A stretch of 64,000 nt of DNA, taken from the NCBI GenBank assembly GCA_947626935.1, contig CANQUD010000003.1, forward strand, positions 1 to 64,000, given 5' to 3'. Shown here in pieces: positions 50,064 to 59,178 of the stretch (position 1 is the first letter of the stretch; each line of letters opens with the position of its first letter). A model generated the notes under the pieces. The model searched no databases and was not told the origin of the DNA. It was given only the letters and a program-made list of their open reading frames with translations. The stretch is from an uncultured Clostridia bacterium (GTDB lineage Bacteria; Bacillota; Clostridia; Christensenellales; Borkfalkiaceae). The position numbers and the translations under genes were made by a program.

Positions 50064-52268
50064 ATGGATCTGATCATCGTAGAATCACCCAGCAAGGCAA
50101 AGACAATCTCCAAGTATCTCAAGGGCAAATACCGCGTGGACGCCTCGGGCGGACACATCCGCGACCTTCCCCAAAAGACGCTCGGCGTCTCCGTGGAGAA
50201 GAATTTCGAACCCCGCTATGTGACTTCCCCCGGCAAAGAGGACACGATCAAGCGGCTCACGGAAGAGGCGAGACGGGCGGACAGAGTCTATCTCGCGACC
50301 GACCCCGACCGCGAGGGCGAAGCCATTTCGTGGCATCTGCAGAGCGTTTTGGGACTGCCCGAAGATGGGGAGAACCGCATCGAGTTCAACGAGATCTCTC
50401 CCCGCGCCGTCGAGCACGCCCTGCAGCATCCCCGCCGCATCAACTATAACCTCGTCGATGCGCAGCAGGCGAGGAGAGTTCTGGACCGTCTCGTCGGCTA
50501 CAAGCTCTCTCCCTTGCTCAACAACAAGATCCAGAACGGACTTTCGGCGGGAAGAGTTCAGTCCGTCGCGCTCCGCCTCGTCGTCGAACGGGAGAGGGAG
50601 ATCGCGGCGTTCGTCCCCGAAGAGTACTGGACGATCACCTGCGATCTGCAGGATCTCGCAAAGAAGCACGCGTCCTTCCATGCCGTGCTCGAAAAATACA
50701 ACAACAAGAAGCTCAAGATCACCTGCAAGGAGCAGGCAGATAAGGCGCTCGCGGCGCTGAATGTGGGCAAGTACGTCGTCAGTTCCGTCAAAAAGACGGT
50801 CACGAAGTCCCATGCGCCCGCGCCCTTCACGACGTCCACTCTCCAGCAGGATGCTTCCAATAAACTGGGACTTTCCGCACCCGAGACCATGCTCATGGCG
50901 CAGCACCTCTATGAGGGCATCGACGTCGAGGGAGAGGGGCACATCGCCTTCGTCACCTATATCCGTACGGACTCCACGCGCGTCTCGGCGGAAGCGCAGG
51001 CGGCGGCAAGGGAGTACATCGCCGCCCATTACGGAAAGGAATATCTGCCCGAAAAGCCCAACTTCTACGCTTCCAAGAAGGGAGCGCAGGACGCCCACGA
51101 GGCGATCCGTCCCATCGACCTCGCCCGCACGCCCGAGGCGGTGAAAAAGCTCCTCAACAAGAAGCATTTCAGCGTCTACAAGCTCATCTATGAACGCTTT
51201 ATCGCGTCGCAGATGTCCGAAGCGCTGTACGATTCCGTGCAGGCGGACATCGCGAACGGCAGTTACGAACTCAAGGCGAGCGGCAAGGCGCTCCGCTTTG
51301 CGGGCTTCACCGCCGTCTGGACGGAAGTGAGACCCGAAGGCGCGGAAGAGGAAGCCAAGGGACTTCTGCCCCCGCTCAACGAGGGGGACACGCTCGGCTG
51401 TCTCGCCGTCAAGCCCGAACAGAAATTCACCAAACCCCCCATCCGCTACACGGACGCTTCCCTCGTCAAGGCGATGGAAGATAAGGGCATCGGGCGTCCC
51501 TCGACGTACGCTTCCATCATCTCCGTGCTCAACAAGCGCAAGTATGTGGAGAAGGACGGCAAGTACATGAAGCCGACCGAGATCGCCTATAAGATCACGG
51601 ACATGCTCGTGCATTATTTCACGGACATCATGGACGTCGGCTTTACGGCGGGCATGGAAGAGAGGCTCGACGAGATCGAGGACGGCGGCAAGGACTGGCA
51701 TGCGATCATCGGGGAATTCTATCCCCCCTTCGAGAAACAGCTCCGCCACGCGTCCACGGACGGCGACGAGCTGACGGAGATCCCTTGCCCCAAATGCGGC
51801 AGACCCATGGTCCGCAAGACGGGCAAGTACGGGAAATACCTCGCCTGCAGCGGCTATCCCGCATGCTCCAACATCGTCAGCGAATCGGAAGAGGAGATCT
51901 CCGACACGCCCTGCCCCAAATGCGGCTCTCTCATGGTCGTCAAGAGCGGCAGATACGGCAAGTTCCTCGCCTGCCCCAACTATCCCGACTGCAGATCGAC
52001 GATGCCCTTCGGCGAAAAGAAGGAAGAGGATGTGCTGGAAGGGATCTGTCCCGACTGCGGAAAGCCGACCAAGAAGCTCCGCTCGCGCACGGGCAAACCC
52101 TACTACGGCTGCAGCGGCTACCCCGTCTGCAGGTTCATGAGCTGGGATATGCCCACGGGGGAGAAATGTCCCAAATGCGGCGGACCCATCGTTAAGTCCG
52201 CCCGCGGCGTCGTCAAATGCGCCGACAGGACTTGCGGCTATAAAAAACCGTCGGAGACGGAAAAATGA
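50064..52268 (+). CDS. topA: DNA topoisomerase I (type IA)
   Basis: 734 residues. The Toprim domain has IIVESPSKAKTI and DPDREGEAISWH. The active tyrosine is Tyr299 in FVTYIRTDSTR. Four C-terminal zinc ribbons follow, each opening CPKCG or CPDCG (about 575-735). The fourth is shorter, ending CADRTC. The enzyme relaxes negative supercoils. AAAGGGA precedes the start. Its stop overlaps trmFO in ATGA, the common Bacillota order topA-trmFO. Confidence 0.97.
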   Translation: MDLIIVESPSKAKTISKYLKGKYRVDASGGHIRDLPQKTLGVSVEKNFEPRYVTSPGKEDTIKRLTEEARRADRVYLATDPDREGEAISWHLQSVLGLPEDGENRIEFNEISPRAVEHALQHPRRINYNLVDAQQARRVLDRLVGYKLSPLLNNKIQNGLSAGRVQSVALRLVVEREREIAAFVPEEYWTITCDLQDLAKKHASFHAVLEKYNNKKLKITCKEQADKALAALNVGKYVVSSVKKTVTKSHAPAPFTTSTLQQDASNKLGLSAPETMLMAQHLYEGIDVEGEGHIAFVTYIRTDSTRVSAEAQAAAREYIAAHYGKEYLPEKPNFYASKKGAQDAHEAIRPIDLARTPEAVKKLLNKKHFSVYKLIYERFIASQMSEALYDSVQADIANGSYELKASGKALRFAGFTAVWTEVRPEGAEEEAKGLLPPLNEGDTLGCLAVKPEQKFTKPPIRYTDASLVKAMEDKGIGRPSTYASIISVLNKRKYVEKDGKYMKPTEIAYKITDMLVHYFTDIMDVGFTAGMEERLDEIEDGGKDWHAIIGEFYPPFEKQLRHASTDGDELTEIPCPKCGRPMVRKTGKYGKYLACSGYPACSNIVSESEEEISDTPCPKCGSLMVVKSGRYGKFLACPNYPDCRSTMPFGEKKEEDVLEGICPDCGKPTKKLRSRTGKPYYGCSGYPVCRFMSWDMPTGEKCPKCGGPIVKSARGVVKCADRTCGYKKPSETEK

Positions 52269-53545
52269 TCACGATCGTCGGTGCGGGACTCGCGGGCTGC
52301 GAGGCGGCGCACTATCTTGCAACGAAGGGGGCGGAAGTCGAGCTTATCGACATGAAGCCCCTCAAATTTTCTCCCGCCCATACGAGCGGGGACCTCTGCG
52401 AACTCGTCTGTTCCAATTCCCTCAAGAGCGACGACGTGTTCGGCAACGCCTGCGGACTCCTCAAAGAGGAGATGCGCCTTTTGGGTTCGGTGACGATGGA
52501 GGCGGCGGCAAGGACGCGCGTCCCCGCGGGGGGAGCGCTTGCGGTCGACAGGGAAAAGTTCTCCGCCTATGTCACGGACAAGCTCCGTTCCTTCAAAAAC
52601 GTGCACATATCGTCGAAAGAAGTCACGGACCTTCCCCTTCGGGGCATCGTTGCGACGGGTCCTCTGACGGCGGACGGGCTGGCGGAGAGCATTCGGCGGG
52701 AATACGGCGGGGGACTGCATTTTTTTGACGCTTCCGCACCCATCGTCTCCGCCGACAGCATCGATTTTTCCAAGACCTTCACGCAGGACCGCTACGGGAA
52801 GGGGACGGGGGACTATGTCAACTGCCCGCTCACGCAAGAGGAGTATGAACTGTTCGTGAAGGAACTCGTCGGCGCCGAACGCGCGACGCTGCATGCGTTC
52901 GAGAAGGGGGAGATCTTCGAGGGCTGCATGCCCGTCGAGGTCATGGCGTCCCGCGGGAAGGACACCCTCCGCTTCGGCACTTTCAAGCCCGTGGGACTGG
53001 AGACGGGCGGCGTCCGTCCCTATGCCGTCTTGCAGCTCCGCAGGGAGAATGAGGCGGGCACGAGCTACAACCTCGTCGGCTGTCAGACCAATCTGAAGTT
53101 CGGGGAGCAGAAGCGGGTGTTCTCTCTCATCCCCGCCCTTGCGCATGCCGAATTTTTGCGTTACGGGGTCATGCACCGCAATACCTATCTGCAGTCGCCC
53201 GACATTCTGAACGCCGATTTTTCCGCAAAAAACAACCCCATGTTGTTCTTTGCAGGGCAAATGTCGGGCGTCGAGGGATATGTCGAGAGCGCCGCCTCGG
53301 GTCTCATGGCGGGCATCCATTTCTGGGAAAGATCCAACGGGCGGGAACCTTGCGTTCCGTCCGACTGCACCGTCATCGGTGCGCTCTCCCGCTATATCGC
53401 GGCGCCGAACAGGGACTTCCAGCCCATGAACGCCAACTACGGCGTTTTGCGGGACGTGAAGATCCGCGACAAAAAGGAGAAAAAGCGGCTGCTCGCCGAG
53501 CGTTCTCTCGAAGAAATCAGAGCTTATCGGGAAAAAGTGTTTTAA
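52265..53545 (+). CDS. trmFO: Methylenetetrahydrofolate-tRNA-(uracil-5-)-methyltransferase TrmFO
   Basis: 426 residues, a folate- and FAD-dependent enzyme that makes m5U54 in tRNA. It has the FAD fold ITIVGAGLAGCEAAHYLA, the CSNSLKSDD segment, the conserved FEGCMPVEVMASRG with its catalytic-loop Cys and GQMSGVEGYVESAASGLMAG. It is a paralogue of MnmG. The start overlaps the topA stop by 4 bp. Confidence 0.96.
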   Translation: MITIVGAGLAGCEAAHYLATKGAEVELIDMKPLKFSPAHTSGDLCELVCSNSLKSDDVFGNACGLLKEEMRLLGSVTMEAAARTRVPAGGALAVDREKFSAYVTDKLRSFKNVHISSKEVTDLPLRGIVATGPLTADGLAESIRREYGGGLHFFDASAPIVSADSIDFSKTFTQDRYGKGTGDYVNCPLTQEEYELFVKELVGAERATLHAFEKGEIFEGCMPVEVMASRGKDTLRFGTFKPVGLETGGVRPYAVLQLRRENEAGTSYNLVGCQTNLKFGEQKRVFSLIPALAHAEFLRYGVMHRNTYLQSPDILNADFSAKNNPMLFFAGQMSGVEGYVESAASGLMAGIHFWERSNGREPCVPSDCTVIGALSRYIAAPNRDFQPMNANYGVLRDVKIRDKKEKKRLLAERSLEEIRAYREKVF

Positions 53546-53599
53546 GGAAGGAAAAATCGGGTAAAAAAAATCAAAACCCGATCAATACGGAGAAATTTT

Positions 53600-54133
53600 A
53601 TGGAATTTCATGGAACGACGATCTGCGCTGTCAAGAAGGACGGCGTCACTGCGATCGCGGGGGACGGACAAGTCACCCTCGGCGAGAGCGTGGTATTCAA
53701 AAATTCGGCAGTCAAAGTCCGCCGCATCTACGGCGGCAAGGTCATTCTGGGGTTTGCGGGAAGCGTCACCGACGCGTTCGCCCTCTCCGAGCGGTTCGAG
53801 GGCATGCTCAACAAGTTTGCGGGCAACCTCATGCGCTCGGCGGTGGAGCTTGCGGATCTCTGGCGGAACGACAAGTTCGGCAGAAAGCTCGACGCCATGA
53901 TGATCACGGCGGACAAGGATACGCTCCTGATCCTCTCGGGCACGGGGGAAGTCATCGAACCCGACGAGGGCATCTGCGCCATCGGAAGCGGCGGGAACTA
54001 TGCGCTCGCAGCCGCCCGCGCCCTTGCGCAAAATACGGAATTTTCCGCCGAGGAGATCGCGAAAAAGTCCCTCAAGATCGCCTCGGAGATCTGCGTGTAT
54101 ACGAACGACCATATCATCTGTGAGACGGTTTGA
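53600..54133 (+). CDS. hslV: ATP-dependent protease subunit HslV
   Basis: 177 residues of a proteasome-like peptidase. The N-terminus [11 protein letters not shown] should be processed to expose catalytic Thr6 of the TT pair. [31 protein letters not shown] and [15 protein letters not shown] are typical. CGGAGAA precedes the start, 54 bp after trmFO. It works with HslU, whose gene is separated by an unusual 182-bp spacer. Confidence 0.95.
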   Translation: MEFHGTTICAVKKDGVTAIAGDGQVTLGESVVFKNSAVKVRRIYGGKVILGFAGSVTDAFALSERFEGMLNKFAGNLMRSAVELADLWRNDKFGRKLDAMMITADKDTLLILSGTGEVIEPDEGICAIGSGGNYALAAARALAQNTEFSAEEIAKKSLKIASEICVYTNDHIICETV

Positions 54134-54303
54134 GCGTGAATTTGCGTCGCAATGCTTTGTCGCACTTGCGCACTCCTCGGTCACGTACGTCTCTGTACGC
54201 TCCCGTCGTCGTTTGCGCGTGCTCCTCGTCTTGCTCGCAACTTCGCACTCAAAATTCGCAACTCCCCACCCAAAGTCCCCCAAAGTCTCTACTTTGAAAT
54301 TCA
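54134..54303. other. Atypical spacer between hslV and hslU
   Basis: About 170 bp with many short self-complementary pieces (GTCACGTACGTCTCTGTACG, GCGCACTCC, TCGCAAC, ACTTTG). It looks like another repeat element, but no second copy was seen in the window. No frame is gene-like and no T-run terminator is present. Confidence 0.5.
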
Positions 54304-54315
54304 TTAGGAGATACC

Positions 54316-55623
<1,308 letters not shown>

Positions 55624-55846
55624 TTTCGAACGATTTTGTTTTTTCGTCCACCCCTTGCCCACCCCTTGAGGGGTGGGTGCCCCGAAGGGGCGGAAGGGGT
55701 GTCCTTCAAAACAAAATACGTTCGAGCGATGTAACGCTGTTCATCAATCGAGTCACTCCGAATACGTTATTTGTATTGACATTAAGGTTCCTGTAGGGTA
55801 CCAAATGGGGTCGCCCACGGCGGAAGTGAATTCCGCCTATGGCAAG
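55624..55846 (+). repeat. A-family repeat, copy A5, with F3 nested
   Basis: Begins on the base after the hslU TGA. Stem 1 is CGAACGATTTTGTTTT/AAAACAAAATACGTTCG around F3. Stem 2 is GGTTCCTGTAGGGTACC. Stem 3 is GGCGGAAGTGAATTCCGCC instead of GGCGGGG/CCCCGCC. Confidence 0.78.
55654..55702 (+). repeat. F-family repeat, copy F3
   Basis: In the loop of A5 stem 1. Identical by eye to F2 in A3, including the flanks TTCGTCCACCC and GGTGTCCTTCAAAACAAAA. Confidence 0.75.
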
Positions 55847-55857
55847 TGATTTATATG

Positions 55858-56070
55858 TTTCGAACGATTTTGTTTTGAAGCTCACATTTTTCTTCGACTC
55901 GACACGTCATTCCGAACGCAGTGAGGAATCTCAAAACAAAATACGTTCGAGCGATGTAACATTGTGCATCAATTAGGTCACTCCGAATACGTTATATGCA
56001 AGGACATTAAGCCTACGGTAGTGTGGCAAATGGGGTCGCCCACGGCGGAAGTGAATTCCGCCTATGGCAA
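55858..56070 (+). repeat. A-family repeat, copy A6, with an I element nested
   Basis: Stem 1 as in A5, but the loop holds CACGTCATTCCGAACGCAGT followed by GAGGAATCTC (I element, also at about 44421). Core TGTGCATCAATTAGGTCACT. Stem 2 is GCCTACGGTAGTGTGGC. Stem 3 is GGCGGAAGTGAATTCCGCC. Confidence 0.78.
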
Positions 56071-56223
56071 GTAATTGGGGAATGCCCCCCCACCACCCGC
56101 TGCGCGGGAGCCTCCCCCCCGAAGGGGTAGGCTCTGTGCCGCCGCCAAGACCTTACCCCCTACGGGGGGGAGGTGGCACGGCGCAGCCGTGACGAATGGG
56201 GGGGATAACGTCATTCCGCATTT

Positions 56224-56371
56224 CCTTGCTGCCCCTCATAGGGGAAGTGCCCCGTAGGGGCAAAGGGGTTTCAAAACCCCTCTGTCACTCGCGTTGCTCG
56301 TGACATCTCCCCTAAACCACCCCGCAAAAATACTTTGTCTTTTTGCGGGGACCCCGAGGGGCGACAAGGGG
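56224..56371 (-). repeat. C-family repeat, copy C7, with hairpin H
   Basis: CTTGCTGCCCCTCATAGGGG, the middle stem TGTCAC-tcgcgttgctc-GTGACA, then H (56315-56356) and CCGAGGGGCGACAAG. H is in the same relative place as in C1 and C2. Confidence 0.7.
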
Positions 56372-56428
56372 ACTCCGTCTCATTCCAAGAACATACTACA
56401 AATTTTCAATTTCTCTGAAGGAGCACAT

Positions 56429-57685
56429 ATGATCAACATTCCCAAGGGGACAAAGGACGCGCTGCCGTCCGAAATCTACAAGTGGCACGCGATCGAGGAC
56501 ACGGCAAAAGCGGTCTCCGACCGTTACGGGTTCCGTGAGATCAGGACGCCCGTCTTTGAGCACACCGAGCTGTTCTCCCGCGGCGTGGGGGACACGACCG
56601 ACGTCGTCACGAAGGAGATGTACACCTTCCTCGACAAGGGCGGCAGGTCCGTGACGCTCCGTCCCGAGGGAACGGCGGGCGTCGCGCGTGCCTTCATCGA
56701 GAACGGACTTGCGGGCGGCGCGATGCCGTTCAAGGTCTACTACCTCATCTCCGCGTTCCGTTACGAGCGTCCGCAGGCGGGGCGACTGCGGGAATTTCAC
56801 CAGTTCGGCGCCGAACTCTATGGGGCGGAAGGTCCCTCGGCGGACGCCGAAGCGATCGCCTTCGCCGACAGATTCTTGCGGGAAGTCGGCGTCGGGAAAG
56901 CCGTCCGCCTTCACATCAACTCCATCGGCTGCCCTATATGCCGTGCGGAATATCAGACTGCTCTCAAGGAGTTTTTCCGACCCCATCTCGATGAAATGTG
57001 CCCCGATTGCAGGAGCCGTTTCGACAAAAATCCCATGCGCATGCTCGATTGCAAGGAAGAGGGGTGCAAGAAATTCACATCGCATGCCCCGCGCATGCTC
57101 GACTACCTCTGCGAGGACTGCCGCACCCATTTCGAGGGCGTCAAAGCGCTTCTGACACGGGCGGGGATCTCCTTCGAGGTGGATCCTTCCATCGTCCGCG
57201 GTCTCGACTATTACAGCCGCACGGTGTTCGAATTCACGAGCGACGCCTTGGGCGCACAGAGTACGGTGCTCGGCGGGGGAAGATACGACACCCTTCTCTC
57301 CCAGCTCGGCGCAAAGCCCACGCCCGCCGTCGGATTCGCCGCGGGGATCGAGCGCCTCATCCTGCTCCTCGACGCCCTCGCCGTCCCTGTTCAAGAGAAA
57401 CATGTCGACTGCTATCTCCTCGGCATGGACCCGTCGTCCCGCGAAAAGGCATTTTTGCTCGCGGAAGAGTTGCGGAGCGGGGGACTTTCCTGCGAGACGG
57501 ACCTCATGGACCGCTCCGTCAAGGCGCAATTCAAGTATGCGGACAAGCTCGGCGCGAGGTTCGTCGCCGTCTTGGGCGAACAGGAGCTGCAAGAGGGGTG
57601 CGCCGAGGTCAAGGACATGCAAAATTCCACGTCCGAACGCGTAAGATTCGACGGCTTGGCACAATATATCAAGGGGAGAAACTGA
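56429..57685 (+). CDS. hisS: Histidyl-tRNA synthetase
   Basis: 418 residues. Class II motifs are TPVFEHTELFSRGVGDTTDVV (motif 1 region), FRYERPQAGRLREFHQFGAELYG (motif 2) and GFAAGIERLILLL (motif 3), plus the histidine-site GLDYYSRTVFE. The insertion domain (about 172-240) has four Cys pairs (CPIC, CPDC, CKEEGC, CEDC), as in many clostridial enzymes, and may bind zinc. GAAGGAG sets the start at 56429. The upstream extension to 56294 is repeat sequence. No T-box was seen. trxA follows after 1 bp. Confidence 0.96.
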   Translation: MINIPKGTKDALPSEIYKWHAIEDTAKAVSDRYGFREIRTPVFEHTELFSRGVGDTTDVVTKEMYTFLDKGGRSVTLRPEGTAGVARAFIENGLAGGAMPFKVYYLISAFRYERPQAGRLREFHQFGAELYGAEGPSADAEAIAFADRFLREVGVGKAVRLHINSIGCPICRAEYQTALKEFFRPHLDEMCPDCRSRFDKNPMRMLDCKEEGCKKFTSHAPRMLDYLCEDCRTHFEGVKALLTRAGISFEVDPSIVRGLDYYSRTVFEFTSDALGAQSTVLGGGRYDTLLSQLGAKPTPAVGFAAGIERLILLLDALAVPVQEKHVDCYLLGMDPSSREKAFLLAEELRSGGLSCETDLMDRSVKAQFKYADKLGARFVAVLGEQELQEGCAEVKDMQNSTSERVRFDGLAQYIKGRN

Positions 57686-57686
57686 C

Positions 57687-58004
57687 ATGGTGAAAGAAAT
57701 AAGCGGACAGGAGCTGGACAGGCTCGTCTCCGAAGAAAAAAAGACAGTCATCTGCGATTTTTGGGCAAGCTGGTGCGGTCCCTGCCGCATGCTTTCGCCC
57801 ATTCTCGCGTCGCTCAGCGAGGAATACGGGGACAGGGCGGAGTTTGTCAAGGTCAACGTGGACGACAACGGCGACCTCGCGGCGTCCCTCGGCATCTTCT
57901 CCATTCCCGACGTCTACCTCTTTGAGGACGGCGAAGTCAAGGCGCACAGCGTCGGCTTCCTGCCCGAGGAGCAGCTGCGCGAATGGCTCGAAGAGAATCT
58001 TTGA
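57687..58004 (+). CDS. trxA: Thioredoxin
   Basis: 105 residues, cytoplasmic, with WASWCGPCRM (Cys30/Cys33). The cis-Pro loop reads FSIPDVYLFEDG where most thioredoxins have P-T-x-x-x-F. Otherwise it is of standard length. It is co-transcribed with hisS (1-bp gap). It might feed electrons toward the membrane redox proteins, but nothing in the context shows that. Confidence 0.93.
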   Translation: MVKEISGQELDRLVSEEKKTVICDFWASWCGPCRMLSPILASLSEEYGDRAEFVKVNVDDNGDLAASLGIFSIPDVYLFEDGEVKAHSVGFLPEEQLREWLEENL

Positions 58005-58020
58005 GTCCGACATCAAAAAG

Positions 58021-58050
58021 AAAAAACCGTCACATATGTGACGGTTTTTT
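58021..58050. terminator. Bidirectional terminator
   Basis: The perfect palindrome AAAAAACCGTCACAT/ATGTGACGGTTTTTT lies between convergent trxA (+) and the lipoprotein gene (-) and serves both. Confidence 0.93.
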
Positions 58051-58067
58051 GATATTTTCAGGGAATT

Positions 58068-59042
58068 TCAGCCGTTGAAGGTCGCCTTTTTGAGGGTGTA
58101 CGTCATCGTGCCGAGATTGTACATGACGGGATTCTCAAAGGAGAGGAGCACGCTCCGATAGCGGTACGTCGATTCATCCGTCCGCGCCGCATAGAGGAAT
58201 TTGCGGGAAGGACCCGAGTGGGAAGAGGCGTACGTGCAGGTGAACTGGATGGCGTCGAGCGTCGTCTCCACCTTTTCGTCCCCGAGCGTGAAGCTGACGG
58301 CGGTCGTCTGGGCTTCCGCCGCGGTGTTGACGCTGACGGCTTGCTGGGTCTGCGGGTCGACCGTCTCAAAGGCATAGTTCGTGTTCGATGCGGAGAGGCT
58401 GAGTCCGCGCAGCCCCATGACGATCTGCTCGTTGTCGAGGACGGAATAGTCGTTGTCGAGTTCGATCTTCCCTTCCGTCGTCCTCTTGTGCGCTTCGGGC
58501 AGGGTAATGTCGAGCTTGTACTCGACTTCCGAGACGTCGGTCGCGTAATTCATGTCATAGGTGAACACGTACGGCGTGGACCATTCGTCCGAACCCTGTT
58601 CGGAGTAGGGGACGGTCGCATGCACGGTCTTTTGGCTCTTGAGGGGGCGGAATCCCTCGCTCGTGCGGGTGAACCAGACGTCCGATTCCATGGAATCGTC
58701 AAACGCCTCGCCGCGCTCGGAGCCGCGCTCGTAATATCCCGAGATGTCAAATCTGCTGTGGAAATGGTACGCCTGCACCGTTTCGCTCTCGGTCGAATAG
58801 TTTTCTGCGGTGAGCGTCGTCACATAGCTTCCCGTTCCGTAATTGACGCGCACGCCGTCGTCCGTCTCCGCGGGGCGGAAGGTCACTTCATATACGAGCG
58901 TCTCATCTTTCCCCAAGACGTTTTCCACGGTATTGTCCTGATACCAATTCGGCGAAAAGCCGAGCTTCATCGACCCGCCGCACCCGACGAGGAGCGCAAA
59001 GGGGGCGAGGAGCGGGAGCCATAAAAGGCGTTTCTTCTTCAT
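58068..59042 (-). CDS. Lipoprotein of unknown function
   Basis: 324 residues from the ATG at 59042, which has GGAGGAA upstream. A longer frame to 59084 lies in the promoter region. The lipobox is LVGC (Cys21). The rest is beta-rich with many Tyr, Thr and Ser and no recognised motif (NVLGKDETLVYEVTF, YVTTLTAENYSTESETVQAYHF, RYRSVLLSFENPVMYNLG). It may be a DUF-type outer-surface protein. It is monocistronic and convergent with hisS-trxA. Confidence 0.75.
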   Translation of the reverse strand: MKKKRLLWLPLLAPFALLVGCGGSMKLGFSPNWYQDNTVENVLGKDETLVYEVTFRPAETDDGVRVNYGTGSYVTTLTAENYSTESETVQAYHFHSRFDISGYYERGSERGEAFDDSMESDVWFTRTSEGFRPLKSQKTVHATVPYSEQGSDEWSTPYVFTYDMNYATDVSEVEYKLDITLPEAHKRTTEGKIELDNDYSVLDNEQIVMGLRGLSLSASNTNYAFETVDPQTQQAVSVNTAAEAQTTAVSFTLGDEKVETTLDAIQFTCTYASSHSGPSRKFLYAARTDESTYRYRSVLLSFENPVMYNLGTMTYTLKKATFNG

Positions 59043-59072
59043 GCCGATTCCTCCATAGCCTGATTTACCGCT

Positions 59073-59101
59073 ATTATAGCACATTTTTTTTCATTTGTAA
59101 A
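59073..59101 (-). promoter_or_regulatory. Promoter of the unknown lipoprotein
   Basis: Minus strand: TTTACA (59101-59096), 17-bp spacer, TATAAT (59078-59073), with TGC before the -10 element. Confidence 0.72.
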
Positions 59102-59140
59102 AATAAAACGGTGAAATATGCCGAAATTTTCCGCAGAGTA

Positions 59141-59149
59141 TGCTATAAT
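59141..59149 (+). promoter_or_regulatory. Extended -10 promoter for addB-addA
   Basis: TGCTATAAT (59141-59149), a TGn-extended -10 with no good -35. The addB ATG is 30 bp downstream. Confidence 0.5.
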
Positions 59150-59178
59150 AAAAGAAAAAATTTCTTTCAGGTGAAGGA

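Larger units (their letters stand above)
55624..56390. repeat. Intergenic repeat island 10
   Basis: Two A elements in tandem (A5 55624-55846 and A6 55858-56070), a D/E block with CACGGCGCAGCCGTG (about 56078-56214) and inverted C7 with hairpin H (56224-56371). No gene and no T-box were seen before hisS. Confidence 0.8.

Noticed and set aside
56372-56428. T-box riboswitch before hisS
   Set aside because: No T-box sequence, specifier stem or terminator/antiterminator pair is visible. The upstream DNA is repeat sequence.
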